A DNA stretch of 64,000 nt, taken from contig NZ_AAVU01000019.1 in NCBI RefSeq assembly GCF_000169095.1, forward strand, positions 66,197 to 130,196, written 5' to 3'. Under the pieces are notes generated by a model. It was not told the origin of the DNA. It worked only from the letters and a program-made list of their open reading frames with translations, and ran no database searches. Positions 17,598 through 26,390 of this stretch are shown piece by piece; position 1 is the stretch's first letter, and each line of letters begins with the position of its first letter. The position numbers and the translations under genes were made by a program. Origin of the DNA: Lyngbya sp. PCC 8106 (GTDB lineage: Bacteria > Cyanobacteriota > Cyanobacteriia > Cyanobacteriales > Microcoleaceae).

Positions 17598-17620
17598 AGG
17601 TGCGTTAGGTTAACGCACCT
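17598..17620. repeat. AGGTGCGTTA palindrome
   Basis: AGGTGCGTTA and TAACGCACCT form a perfect 10-bp stem with a three-base loop, about 65 bp beyond the GDSL gene's stop. GGTGCGTTA palindromes are dispersed repeats in many cyanobacteria and may end transcripts. The rest of 17230-17685 contains no gene I can support. Confidence 0.6.
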
Positions 17621-17685
17621 TGAAGTTATTTACCTGCTCTTAACCCATTCCTTCAACACTCCTCTGAAGATTCGCCAATCAGAAT

Positions 17686-18792
17686 TTAGTTTTTGCGGCG
17701 ATGAGATGAAACTTGATTGAACAAAAATCCTACAGCTAATGCACTCAAAGCCAGTGTTGATGTCGGTTCTGGAACTTTGGCAAATTGCGACTGTACTGTA
17801 GAATAAGCTACATCTGCAAGAATTTCGTGAGCCGCAGTGGTTGGATGAACTGCATCCCAATAAAAATATTCATCAGGATTGGGAAACTCCTCACAACCCA
17901 CTTCTAGACAAACTGCGACTGCATTTGACCAACTATCGGTAACATTTGTCAATCCAAATTCGCCGGGATTTTGCAAAATGCTGTTAACCGTAGCATTAAT
18001 ATCAACTAAACCAATATTAACACCTGTTAAGGATTGATTTAAACCATTCACGGCTGAACTTAAGTAGAAATTATGAGCTACAGTTAACTGATTTAAAGGG
18101 TCCTGGAAATCACTATTTAAAACTAATGGAGTATTGCCTAAACCCGGTAAATTTAAAAGCAAAAAGTTCCGAGCGCCAACGTCATACAGCGAGTGAACAG
18201 CCTGTGATACATTATTAACAGGTATTGTCGGATCACTCACGCCACCAAATAGATAATCATTTGCACCCGCAAAAACGACATAAAGCGCATCAGAATTAGC
18301 CGATTGATTTTGTGCTAATAATGGGGCGATAAAATAATTAAGTTCTTGAGTTAATCCCGGAAATACAACGGGAATATCAGGACGGAGAATATTAATGATA
18401 TTAAAACTTCCAGAAGTCGCCCCTCCTAAAGAATAATTTATCCCATCGGAAGACTGAACTGGACTGGTAAAAGCACTGGGATTTAAGCCTAATTTTGGAC
18501 TCAAATATTCAATCCAAACTGGCCCGTTAGAAAAGCGTCCATCGAAAGATAAAGGATTTTCTGGAACGGCTCCACCTGTGAGGTTACTAATATTACCCGG
18601 ATCGGAAAGACTATCACTAAAAACAAAGATTTGATTAAAACGAGAATCCAGACTAGCGGCTTGAACCGAAACAGTTCCTACAGTTAACAACCCCAATAAA
18701 GAAGTGCTAAAAGCGAGATGAGACGAGTAGATGCGAGACATAGATGACACTCTGGTTATTTGAAACAATCTTGATGTTAAATAATCTAGCAT
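17686..18792 (-). CDS. Secreted GDSL lipase/esterase with PEP-CTERM tail
   Basis: 368 residues. A signal peptide (about 20-45, HLAFSTSLLGLLTVGTVSVQAA) leads into a GDSL/SGNH hydrolase: block I FVFSDSLSDPGN with the nucleophile serine, block III GANDY with the oxyanion asparagine, and block V WDAVHPT with the catalytic Asp-His pair. The C terminus is KVPEPTSTLALSALAVGFLFNQVSSHRRKN: a PEP motif, a hydrophobic helix and a basic end. That is the PEP-CTERM signal that exosortase processes. The protein is thus expected outside the inner membrane, acting on an ester substrate that is not readable. The first ATG has GGAG upstream; M18 is an alternative start. Confidence 0.9.
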   Translation of the reverse strand: MLDYLTSRLFQITRVSSMSRIYSSHLAFSTSLLGLLTVGTVSVQAASLDSRFNQIFVFSDSLSDPGNISNLTGGAVPENPLSFDGRFSNGPVWIEYLSPKLGLNPSAFTSPVQSSDGINYSLGGATSGSFNIINILRPDIPVVFPGLTQELNYFIAPLLAQNQSANSDALYVVFAGANDYLFGGVSDPTIPVNNVSQAVHSLYDVGARNFLLLNLPGLGNTPLVLNSDFQDPLNQLTVAHNFYLSSAVNGLNQSLTGVNIGLVDINATVNSILQNPGEFGLTNVTDSWSNAVAVCLEVGCEEFPNPDEYFYWDAVHPTTAAHEILADVAYSTVQSQFAKVPEPTSTLALSALAVGFLFNQVSSHRRKN

Positions 18793-18873
18793 CCATCTCC
18801 GTGAAATTACAGAGGATTATGTAAAACTTTCAGGGGTTTCTGTAAATTTTAGATAAATGTCTAACTTTAGATG

Positions 18874-19208
18874 GAGATGTTTCGTTTGACTCAACAGAAT
18901 AAATAGTATTGTCATTCTCAGAGAAGCGAATAATCTAATAGAGATGTTTCGTTTGACTCAACAGAATAAATAGTATTGTCATTCTCAGAGAAGCGAATAA
19001 TCTAATAGAGATGTTTCGTTTGACTCAACAGAATAAATAGTATTGTCATTCTCAGAGAAGCGAATAATCTAATAGAGATGTTTCGTTTGACTCAACAGAA
19101 TAAATAGTATTGTCATTCTCAGAGAAGTGAAGAATCTAATAGAGATGTTTCGTTTGACTCAACAGAATAAATAATCTTGTCATTCTCAGAGAAGCGAAGA
19201 ATCTAAGT
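18874..19208. repeat. Five-copy 67-bp tandem repeat
   Basis: GAGATGTTTCGTTTGACTC recurs at 18874, 18941, 19008, 19075 and 19142, an exact 67-bp period; the first four units are almost identical and the last two carry a few changes. Each unit is itself a worn inverted repeat: its left part pairs imperfectly with the right part GTCATTCTCAGAGAAGCGAA. A related single sequence (ATTCTGAGCGCAGCGAAGAATCT) occurs near 24270. It lies between the GDSL gene's upstream region and the 3' end of lysS. Confidence 0.9.
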
Positions 19209-19249
19209 AAGATGGGAATAACCCACCCTACTCTTTACTTAGTCAAAAA

Positions 19250-20824
19250 TCAAGACTCTTTCAACATTGAACGCATGGTTGGGAACATGATCACATCTCG
19301 AATACTTTGAGTATTAGTTAACAACATAATCACTCGATCTACACCAATTCCCATCCCGCCACAAGTTGGCATTCCTAACGATAACGCCTGAATAAAATCT
19401 TCATCCATCGGGTGTGCTTCTTCATCCCCTGCATTTTTTTGGGCGAGTTGTTCTTCAAACCGTTTACGTTGATCAACCGGATCATTTAACTCCGAAAATC
19501 CGTTAGAATATTCGGTGCCGTGAATAAATAATTCAAACCGTTCAACAAATCCCGGCTTAGAACGATGACGCTTGGCTAAAGGACTCACTTCCACAGGAAA
19601 ATCAATAATAAACGTCGGTTCCATCAGTGTTGATTCTACCTTTTGATCGAACACTGCATAGAGCAAATATCCTAACGTTTGAGTGTTTAGCTTTGAGGGA
19701 TTTAAACCCAACTTTTCCGCTTCTTTAATTGCTTCTCCCAACTCCAACGTGTCGAAATCTAAGCCTGTTTTTTCCCGCACCGCTTCCACCATTGTTTGCA
19801 CTTTCCAATGCTTTCCGGTAAAACTGGGATAAATATCGGTGTAGTCATATTTCCGCTCTAGACTAATTTTATCATCGAGATAGTCTACTTCAGTAACATC
19901 ACCTAATACATCTTTCGTCACAACACAGATTAAATCTTCAACTAAAGTCATCAAGTCAAAATAATCAGCATAGGCTTGATACGCTTCAACGGATGTAAAC
20001 TCAGGATTATGAGTGCTATCAATTCCTTCATTTCTAAACACTCGCCCAATCTCAAACACCCGTTCAAATCCCCCACAAACTGCCCTTTTTAAGAACAATT
20101 CTGTCGCAATTCGCAGATACAAATCAATATCTAAAGCATTGTGATGGGTGATAAACGGACGCGCCGCAGCACCCCCGTAAATCGCTTGTAAAACCGGGGT
20201 TTCGATTTCATCAAATTCTGCATTCCACAGATAGGTTCGCATACTTTTAATAATGCGACTACGAAGTTTAAATGTAGCAAAAGATTCAGGACTACTGACT
20301 AATCCTAACTCTCGATGGCGCCGACAAATTTCGGGATCATTAACACCATAATAGGAGTCAGGAAAGGGAATTGTTGCTTTTGAAAGTACGTCTAATCGTT
20401 GAACTTGTACGGAAAGTTCGCCTCGGTTTGTGCGACAACCTATTCCTTCAGCGCTGATAAAATCTCCGGTATCCAATAATTTTTTGATTTGATTAAAAGA
20501 TAATCCTCCCGCTTCACCTGTAACGAGTTTTTTCTCGATTTTGAGTTGAATTGTTCCCGATGTGTCGGTTAACCCAATGAAGCCAATACTCCCACTATCG
20601 CGCTTGAAGGTGATGCGTCCGCAGACTTTGAGGGGGGCTTCGTTGGGGTCTGCTTCGCCGTCTTGGAGTTCATTTTCGGACTGGGAGAATAGATCTTTGA
20701 TGGCTTGGGCGGTGTGCGATCGCGCAAAGGACTGACTGGGGTAGGGGTCAATTCCCAGCGATCGCAAGTCGTCTACTTTTCGAGAACGGACTTCGGCTTC
20801 GTTACGGGTTTCATTTTGAGCCAT
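19250..20824 (-). CDS. lysS: Lysyl-tRNA synthetase, class II
   Basis: 524 residues. An anticodon-binding OB fold occupies about 65-150 (KVCGRITFKRDSGSIGFIGLTDTSGTIQLKI). The class II catalytic core follows: motif 1 around EFDEIETPVLQ with GGAAARPFITHHNALDIDLYLRIATELFLKR, motif 2 FEIGRVFRNEGIDSTHNPEFTSVEAY and motif 3 GGMGIGVDRVIMLLTNTQSIRDVIMFP. It charges tRNA-Lys. The linker before the core (YYGVNDPEICRRHRELGLVSSPESF) differs from the usual LTDVEKRYRQRYVDL sequence, so it may be a divergent or paralogous form, but all active-site motifs stand. The start ATG is clear. It converges on the 67-bp repeat array. Confidence 0.93.
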   Translation of the reverse strand: MAQNETRNEAEVRSRKVDDLRSLGIDPYPSQSFARSHTAQAIKDLFSQSENELQDGEADPNEAPLKVCGRITFKRDSGSIGFIGLTDTSGTIQLKIEKKLVTGEAGGLSFNQIKKLLDTGDFISAEGIGCRTNRGELSVQVQRLDVLSKATIPFPDSYYGVNDPEICRRHRELGLVSSPESFATFKLRSRIIKSMRTYLWNAEFDEIETPVLQAIYGGAAARPFITHHNALDIDLYLRIATELFLKRAVCGGFERVFEIGRVFRNEGIDSTHNPEFTSVEAYQAYADYFDLMTLVEDLICVVTKDVLGDVTEVDYLDDKISLERKYDYTDIYPSFTGKHWKVQTMVEAVREKTGLDFDTLELGEAIKEAEKLGLNPSKLNTQTLGYLLYAVFDQKVESTLMEPTFIIDFPVEVSPLAKRHRSKPGFVERFELFIHGTEYSNGFSELNDPVDQRKRFEEQLAQKNAGDEEAHPMDEDFIQALSLGMPTCGGMGIGVDRVIMLLTNTQSIRDVIMFPTMRSMLKES

Positions 20825-21217
20825 ATTTAGGATTTCCTGTAGGAGTTCAAGTTTAATGTTCTATCATAACTTGTTACGAAACTATATTTTTGCGGATGGC
20901 GATCGCATTTAATTCTTAAATTATTCTTAAAAACAAGCTCAATTGACTCGGAATTTTTGCTCATCCAAAAAATCTAAAATGATTTTACCTCTTGCATGAG
21001 TGCTTTTTACAAGCAGATATTTTACACAATTCATCGGATTATGATATCAAGCAACACTCTTGCACTAATATAATATTTGGTTTTCTCAATTTAATCCATA
21101 TCTAACAATTTTTGTTGATATTAATCTATTATTTAAAGTTGAATATTCAGTGATAATCTTAAGATTTGAGGTGTCACTGATGGCTTTATAATTCTGGCAT
21201 GATTTGGAGAATATAAC
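20825..21217. other. AT-rich intergenic region
   Basis: About 390 bp between the divergent starts of lysS and the first pentapeptide-RidA gene. It is AT-rich and contains one HIP1-like GCGATCGC near 20900 and a TATAAT hexamer at 21069-21074 on the plus strand, a possible -10 box for the downstream gene without a clear -35. No coding frame looks real. Confidence 0.4.
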
Positions 21218-22444
21218 ATGGATGCTAAAGAACTGTTAGAGAAATATGCTCAAGGCGAACGAAACTTTCAAAAAGCTGTACTGACAGGACTTGATTTAAC
21301 TGAAGTAGACTTAAGTGGTGCTGACTTGACAGGAGCTGACTTGACAGGAGCCGATTTAAGCAAAGCAACTTTAACAGGTGCAAATTTGGGTGCTGCAAAA
21401 CTGAGCAGAGCATTTTTAGAAGGTGCAAATTTAGTTGATGTACAAGGAAGATCTCTTGATCTAAGTTGGGCGGATTTGACTGAGGCTGATTTAAGTGGAG
21501 CCGATTTGACTTCATCCAATCTATCTCATGCCAAGTTAGATGGAGCCAAGTTAGATAATACAAGTTTAAGCTCTGCAAATCTCAGTCAAGCCTTTTTGAT
21601 TGAAGCAAGTTTAATGGGAAGTAATCTATCTAATGCAAACTTAACTGAAGCAGACTTAGAGCAAGCTAATCTGAGTCGTGCAAACCTACAAGGCATAAAA
21701 ATTCAAGGGGCAAATTTCCAGAAATCAAAATTGCAATTAATTAATATTTCTAATGTAGACTTGTCTGAAATTAATTTGTATGAGGCTGACTTAGAACGAG
21801 CAAATTTGGAGAAAGTTAATCTCAAAAAATCTAATCTTAAAAATGCTAACCTAGAAAGAGTCAATCTAAAATCAGCCAATTTAATTTCTGCTCAACTCGA
21901 TGACGCCAATCTCAAAAAAGCTGACTTAACTGAAGCAAATATCTATGGTGCAAGTCTAGAAGGAGCAGATTTAACAAATACCATAATGCCGAATGGAGAA
22001 CGTTACCGAGTTAAATCTACACAGACAAAAGAATCGCGCCAACAGACAGAAGTAACAGGTAAAAATATTATTCATACGGACAAAGCACCCGAACCGCCTA
22101 ACTCTCGAAATCAAGCGGTTATTGTGAATGGAATGGTATTTTTAGCCGGACAAATTGGCATCGATCCGCGACTGAATAGTATTTTAGATGTAGAAGATGT
22201 TGCTAAACAAACCGAACAAATTATGGCAAATATAGAGATAATATTAGCCGAAGCGGGAGCAACTTGGGCGGATGTTATTAAAACAACAATATTCTTAAAA
22301 AATATGAGTGACTTTGCAGCAATGAACGCCATTTATGCTAACTATTTCGATGCTGAAACTGCTCCGATTTGTGCTTGCGTTGCAGTCGCTCAACTTCCCC
22401 AAAATGCCCTCGTTCAAATCGAATGTGTAGCGTTGAGTCGTTAG
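21218..22444 (+). CDS. Pentapeptide-repeat protein fused to a degenerate RidA domain
   Basis: 408 residues; ATG follows GGAG at nine bases. After a short cap (MDAKELLEKYAQGERNFQ), residues about 18-265 are pentapeptide repeats (A[DN]L pattern, e.g. LSGADLTGADLTGADL), which form a right-handed beta helix. Residues about 284-408 are a RidA/YjgF domain (NQAVIVNGMVFLAGQIGIDP, KTTIFLKNMSDFAAMNAIYANYF). Canonical RidA is an imine/enamine deaminase trimer. Compared with E. coli RidA, the GPY motif is NSR, the Arg105 position is Cys (APICACV) and the Glu120 position is Gln (LVQIE). It is therefore probably not catalytic, perhaps a ligand or partner domain. Its paralogue follows 355 bp downstream on the same strand. 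Confidence 0.88.
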   Translation: MDAKELLEKYAQGERNFQKAVLTGLDLTEVDLSGADLTGADLTGADLSKATLTGANLGAAKLSRAFLEGANLVDVQGRSLDLSWADLTEADLSGADLTSSNLSHAKLDGAKLDNTSLSSANLSQAFLIEASLMGSNLSNANLTEADLEQANLSRANLQGIKIQGANFQKSKLQLINISNVDLSEINLYEADLERANLEKVNLKKSNLKNANLERVNLKSANLISAQLDDANLKKADLTEANIYGASLEGADLTNTIMPNGERYRVKSTQTKESRQQTEVTGKNIIHTDKAPEPPNSRNQAVIVNGMVFLAGQIGIDPRLNSILDVEDVAKQTEQIMANIEIILAEAGATWADVIKTTIFLKNMSDFAAMNAIYANYFDAETAPICACVAVAQLPQNALVQIECVALSR

Positions 22445-22602
22445 GTTAAGTGATTGGATTTGTTACCCCTCCCTAACCCTCCCCTAAAAGGAGAGGGAAC
22501 TGAAATAAAGACTTGAGTTAAAGGGAGGATTTATTAATGGTTTTAGATATTTAATACTCTTAAAAATTTCCCCATCGCCTGACCCCCATCCGCACCCCCT
22601 TT

Positions 22603-22700
22603 GTCCCCCCAATTCTGAGGGGAAAACAATATTCTAAGTCTCCCAATTTTCGAGGGAAAAGAATATTCTAAGTCCCCCATTATTGGGGGATTTAGGGGGC
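22603..22700. repeat. Tandem degenerate CCCCC...GGGGG repeats
   Basis: Two units of about 35 bp (GTCCCCCCAATTCTGAGGGG... and GTCTCCCAATTTTCGAGGG..., each ending AATATTCTAA) precede GTCCCCCATTATTGGGGGA and TTTAGGGGGC. Each unit is a small inverted repeat. This accounts for most of the gene-free gap 22445-22799 between the two paralogues. Confidence 0.65.
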
Positions 22701-22799
22701 AAGGGGAAAAAGTCATAAATATTAATATAAAATAACAAGATAAGAAAGTTTACAGTTTGGTTGTAAACTAAAACTCATTGGGTGATGGAGAAATCGACA

Positions 22800-24191
22800 A
22801 TGAACGCTGAGGAACTTTTGGAACGATACACCAAAGGAGAACGAGATTTTGAAGGCGTTGAACTTGCAGGAGCTAGCCTAGATCGCCTCGATTTAAGTGA
22901 TATCAACTTACAAAATGCTGATCTGACTGACGCCAATCTCAATGAAACAAAGTTAATGCGAGCAAATCTTTCTCATGCTAACTTAACTTCTGCTAATTTA
23001 CGGGGAGATTTGCGTCAAGCTACTCTTTCTTATGCAACTTTAAGTGAAGCAGATTTAGGGCGAGCAAAGCTACATGGAGTTGATTTAACCGGAGCAAATT
23101 TAACGGGAGCAAATTTAACCGGAGCGAGTCTAAACCATGCGAATTTAAAACAAGCAAACTTTCACAATGCAGACTTAGATGCAGTGAATTTAATTAGTGC
23201 AGATTTGAGAGGTGCAGACTTAAGTTCAGCCAGTTTGAGTTGGTATGATAAAGTTGTTGCTAATTTAAGTCGAGCAGATTTAACTGAAGCCAACTTATCA
23301 GAAGCTAACTTATGTGGTGCAAATTTACTCGAAACCAATTTAACTCGCGCCAACTTAAACAAAGCCAACTTACAAGATGCCAACTTAATTCGGACAATTC
23401 TATTAGAATCTGATTTAAGTTTAGCAGAACTCAGTAACGCTCGATTACAAGATGCCAACTTAGAAGGAGCCAAACTCCAACAAGCCAACCTCACCGGGAT
23501 TAATTTGTCAAGATTAAATCTAGCGAGAGTAAATCTTAATCGTGCAAACCTCAAAAATGCCAATCTCCTAGAAACCAGTTTTGAGGGCGCAAACCTAAGA
23601 ATTGTTAATCTTAATCAAGCGAATTTAATTCGTGCTAATCTGAGTAGAGCGAGTTTAATTGGAGCAGATTTAACCGATGCGAACCTCTACGGGGCGAACC
23701 TCGAAAATGCAGAATTTTTGGGGGCTGTTATGCCCGATGGAGAAATCTGTGAAATGGATACAAGCTTAACTCAACTCACACAAATTCAAGCGATGACACG
23801 TCAAATTATTCGGACAGAGAAAGCACCCGCCCCCGTTGGCCCATACAATCAAGCGGTAATTGCGAATGGGATGGTATTTGTAGCAGGTCAAATTTCAATT
23901 GATCCCGCAACAAATCAAATTGTTCATCTCAAAGATGTTGCTAAACAAACTCAACAAGTTATGGCGAATTTAGAAGCAGTTTTAAGCGCAGCCGGAGCCA
24001 GTTGGTCAGAAGTCGTAAAAACAACTATTTTCCTCAAAGACATGAATGATTTTGCGGCGATAAATAGCGTTTATGGACAGTATTTTGAAACCGAAAACGC
24101 ACCTGCTCGGGCTTGTGTAGAAGTGTCGCGTTTACCCAAAGATGTGTTAGTCGAAATTGATTGTATTGCGATGTTAGAGAATAATTCATAA
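22800..24191 (+). CDS. Pentapeptide-repeat protein fused to a canonical RidA domain
   Basis: 463 residues from ATG 22800, chosen because it aligns with the paralogue's start (MNAEELLERYTKGER) and has GGAG nine bases upstream; ATG 22785 and GTG 22782 are also open. Residues about 18-315 are pentapeptide repeats. The last 125 residues form a RidA domain with key residues kept: APAPVGPYNQAV (Gly-Pro-Tyr), GQISIDP, KTTIFLKDMNDFAA, APARACVEVSRLPKDVLVEID (Arg105 and Glu120 equivalents). It should be able to deaminate reactive enamines such as 2-aminoacrylate, a damage-control reaction downstream of PLP enzymes. The repeat domain could act as scaffold or DNA-mimic; no secretion signal is seen. It is a tandem duplicate of the upstream gene. 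Confidence 0.9.
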   Translation: MNAEELLERYTKGERDFEGVELAGASLDRLDLSDINLQNADLTDANLNETKLMRANLSHANLTSANLRGDLRQATLSYATLSEADLGRAKLHGVDLTGANLTGANLTGASLNHANLKQANFHNADLDAVNLISADLRGADLSSASLSWYDKVVANLSRADLTEANLSEANLCGANLLETNLTRANLNKANLQDANLIRTILLESDLSLAELSNARLQDANLEGAKLQQANLTGINLSRLNLARVNLNRANLKNANLLETSFEGANLRIVNLNQANLIRANLSRASLIGADLTDANLYGANLENAEFLGAVMPDGEICEMDTSLTQLTQIQAMTRQIIRTEKAPAPVGPYNQAVIANGMVFVAGQISIDPATNQIVHLKDVAKQTQQVMANLEAVLSAAGASWSEVVKTTIFLKDMNDFAAINSVYGQYFETENAPARACVEVSRLPKDVLVEIDCIAMLENNS

Positions 24192-24261
24192 TTGCAGACT
24201 GTCCGGAAATACTCCCAACCCACCCGAAACAGCAAATAATCTCTAAATACAGATAAACTTC

Positions 24262-24327
24262 TATTATTCTGAGCGCAGCGAAGAATCTCCCAGAGACTTC
24301 ATTAGATTCAGGATGACAGCAGAAAAA
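24262..24327. repeat. Dispersed GAATCT/AGATTC repeat
   Basis: ATTCTGAGCGCAGCGAAGAATCT is followed by AGATTCAGGATGACAGCAG. This belongs to a palindromic repeat class related to the 67-bp array at 18874-19208. It lies between the second pentapeptide-RidA gene and the subtilase. Confidence 0.5.
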
Positions 24328-24430
24328 ATCTAAGTTTTTCCTGACCGTTAAGGTACAATCCTTGCACGTCTACGAGTGTTTAGACCTTTCAAATGTATAA
24401 TTCAATCAATCTATTCAGGAGTGAAACCCG

Positions 24431-25759
24431 ATGAATACGCCGAAAATTTCTTCCGCTTTTTTCCCGGCTTTAGGGAATAGTGATCCCAACAGCAAACAGG
24501 ATGCAATTGTCATTTATAGAAGCGAACGTCCACCCGAAGAAATACCTTCTCGGGGTGATGAACGACGTTTTCAAGTCATGCAACAAAACAGCCAACAAAA
24601 CACGGATGTTGTTGCTCGAATGGCGACGAATTATCAAAATGCTACAGGTCAGTCATTAAATGCGACAAAAGTGGGTTCTGGTGCATTACCTATCGCGACG
24701 ATAGAAGTGACTCGTAATACCCTTCCCGCCCTCGCTGAACAATCAGAAATTGTTGCAGTTATCCCCAACCAAAAAATCAAACTGATTAAACCCCAACAAA
24801 TCGAATATTCTGATTTGATGGCTCAAGAAGAAAAGCAAAAAATGACTTGGGGTTTGCAAGTTTTAGACATTGCTAAAATGTGGGAAACCACTAAAGGAAA
24901 AGGCGTTAAAGTTGCGGTATTAGATACAGGTGTTTATAGTGATCATCCGGCTCTAAAAGATCGAGTCAAAGACTTTATTATTGTAGACCCAAATGGACGA
25001 CGAATTTCAGCAACACCTTATTTTGATGCCGGACAACATGGTACTCATGTTTGTGGAACGATTGGAGGTGGAAAAACTGATAAAGGAGTATCAATTGGTG
25101 TTGCTCCAGAAGTCGATTTATTGGCGGGTGGTGTTTTAATTGGAGATGCAACCTTACAAACCTTAATTGAAGGCATGGCTTGGGCGATTGAAAAAGGCGC
25201 TAGCGTGATTAATATGTCGTTGGGTTTGACTTATTATGAACCCTTGTTTGCTGAAGTTTTTGATATGCTTCTCAACCAATTTAATGTGTTACCTGTTGTT
25301 GCGATTGGTAACGAAAATCACGGTAATACCAGTTCACCCGGAAGCGCTCATAATGCCTTTTCAATTGGGGCATTAGAAAAGTATCCTAATGATGAATTAG
25401 GAATTGCCTTTTTTAGTAGTGGTGCGAGTTTAGTTTTCCCTGAAGATTCGCCGAATAAATGGGTAACAAAACCCGATGTTGCAGCACCAGGAACTCAGGT
25501 TTATTCTTGTATTCCTCCGGTTCAACAGCCCAATGGAATTTATCAATATACTTACATGGATGGAACTTCAATGGCGACACCTCATGTTGCTGGTGTTGTG
25601 GCGTTGTTAATGTCAGCTTGTCCGAAAGCACCTTTGAGTGCAATTATGAAAGCCCTCGAAGAAACCGCCTATCATCCCGGTGGTGAAGAAATGCGCCCAG
25701 ATAATCGTTGGGGTTGGGGTCAAATTCAACCAGTAAAAGCGTTAGAAGCACTTAAATAA
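24431..25759 (+). CDS. Subtilisin-like serine protease (S8) without signal peptide
   Basis: 442 residues; ATG follows AGGAG. The amino part (about 22-125, DAIVIYRSERPPEE...LPIATIEVTRNTLPALAEQSEIVAVIPNQKIKL) reads like an I9-type propeptide that folds and inhibits the enzyme. The S8 catalytic domain shows Asp in VAVLDTGVYSDHP, His in GQHGTHVCGTIGGG, the oxyanion Asn in AIGNENHGN and Ser in MDGTSMATPHVAGVVALL. No signal peptide or membrane anchor is visible, so it may be intracellular or exported another way. The next gene may encode a separate I9-like domain. Substrates are unknown. Confidence 0.92.
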   Translation: MNTPKISSAFFPALGNSDPNSKQDAIVIYRSERPPEEIPSRGDERRFQVMQQNSQQNTDVVARMATNYQNATGQSLNATKVGSGALPIATIEVTRNTLPALAEQSEIVAVIPNQKIKLIKPQQIEYSDLMAQEEKQKMTWGLQVLDIAKMWETTKGKGVKVAVLDTGVYSDHPALKDRVKDFIIVDPNGRRISATPYFDAGQHGTHVCGTIGGGKTDKGVSIGVAPEVDLLAGGVLIGDATLQTLIEGMAWAIEKGASVINMSLGLTYYEPLFAEVFDMLLNQFNVLPVVAIGNENHGNTSSPGSAHNAFSIGALEKYPNDELGIAFFSSGASLVFPEDSPNKWVTKPDVAAPGTQVYSCIPPVQQPNGIYQYTYMDGTSMATPHVAGVVALLMSACPKAPLSAIMKALEETAYHPGGEEMRPDNRWGWGQIQPVKALEALK

Positions 25760-25861
25760 TTAGTCACCAGTGTAGGGGAGGTTTACGAATGTATGTTTCT
25801 TACAAACAATATTAATAAACCTGCCCTTGCTCTTTTTTTCTATTAATTTAGAGTGAATTGA

Positions 25862-25880
25862 GGGTGCAAGCCTTGCGCCC
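25862..25880. repeat. GGGTGCAAG/CTTGCGCCC palindrome
   Basis: A near-perfect 9-bp inverted repeat related to that at 737-755. It follows the subtilase gene and precedes the I9-like gene, so it may separate their transcripts. Confidence 0.55.
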
Positions 25881-25948
25881 CTAAAAGTTTTTTATCGGCG
25901 ATGATTTCTTTCCTCTGGTTGATTCAATCTGCTGAATTTCCTAATACA

Positions 25949-26290
25949 ATGATCAGTGAAGTTCATGTACTCAACTCTATGAAAATTAGCTCAGAATTTG
26001 CAGTCCGGTTAACTCGTCTGAACTCAAATAAAATGATTCGAGTTATTGTTTTTTTGGAAACAGAAACTGAAGCCCAACAAAAATCTCCCCAGGAAGTTCA
26101 AGAAATTGCGGAAAATAAACTTAATAATATTCGCCCAATTCTAACAAAATATCAAGCAGAACTTCTGAGCGAACATCCGAATATTTTTGGTTCTATTGGG
26201 GTGAATATTACCGTTGCTGGAGTTTATGCTTTGCTGGAGTCGCCGTCTGTAAAAATGATCATGGAAGATCAGGGGATTTTTCCTCGTTAA
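25949..26290 (+). CDS. Small protein resembling an I9-type protease propeptide/inhibitor
   Basis: 113 residues from ATG 25949 (the frame is open from 25901). The core MIRVIVFLETETEAQQKSPQEVQEIAENKLNNIRPIL...NIFGSIGVNITVAGVYALLESPSVKMIMEDQGIFP has the strand-helix-strand-strand-helix-strand order of subtilase propeptides, ending in a V/I-x-x-I-x-x-D segment. Position just after the subtilase suggests a standalone inhibitor or folding helper. The similarity is by pattern only, and it could be an unrelated ferredoxin-like protein. No signal peptide is seen. Confidence 0.6.
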   Translation: MISEVHVLNSMKISSEFAVRLTRLNSNKMIRVIVFLETETEAQQKSPQEVQEIAENKLNNIRPILTKYQAELLSEHPNIFGSIGVNITVAGVYALLESPSVKMIMEDQGIFPR

Positions 26291-26390
26291 TTGTTAAGAT
26301 TTCAGCATCATTATTCCCAAAATTTGAATAGATATGTCACAATAACACTTACCATCTCTCAATGATATCAAGGGTTATTGTCAAGCATCC

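Noticed and set aside
21225..21578. Long minus-strand open frames inside the pentapeptide genes
   Set aside because: They are low-complexity mirror frames of the pentapeptide repeat pattern with no starts or ribosome sites of their own.
22026..22150. Possible frameshift joining separate pentapeptide and RidA genes
   Set aside because: The frame is continuous in both paralogues with the same linker position, so the fusion is real.
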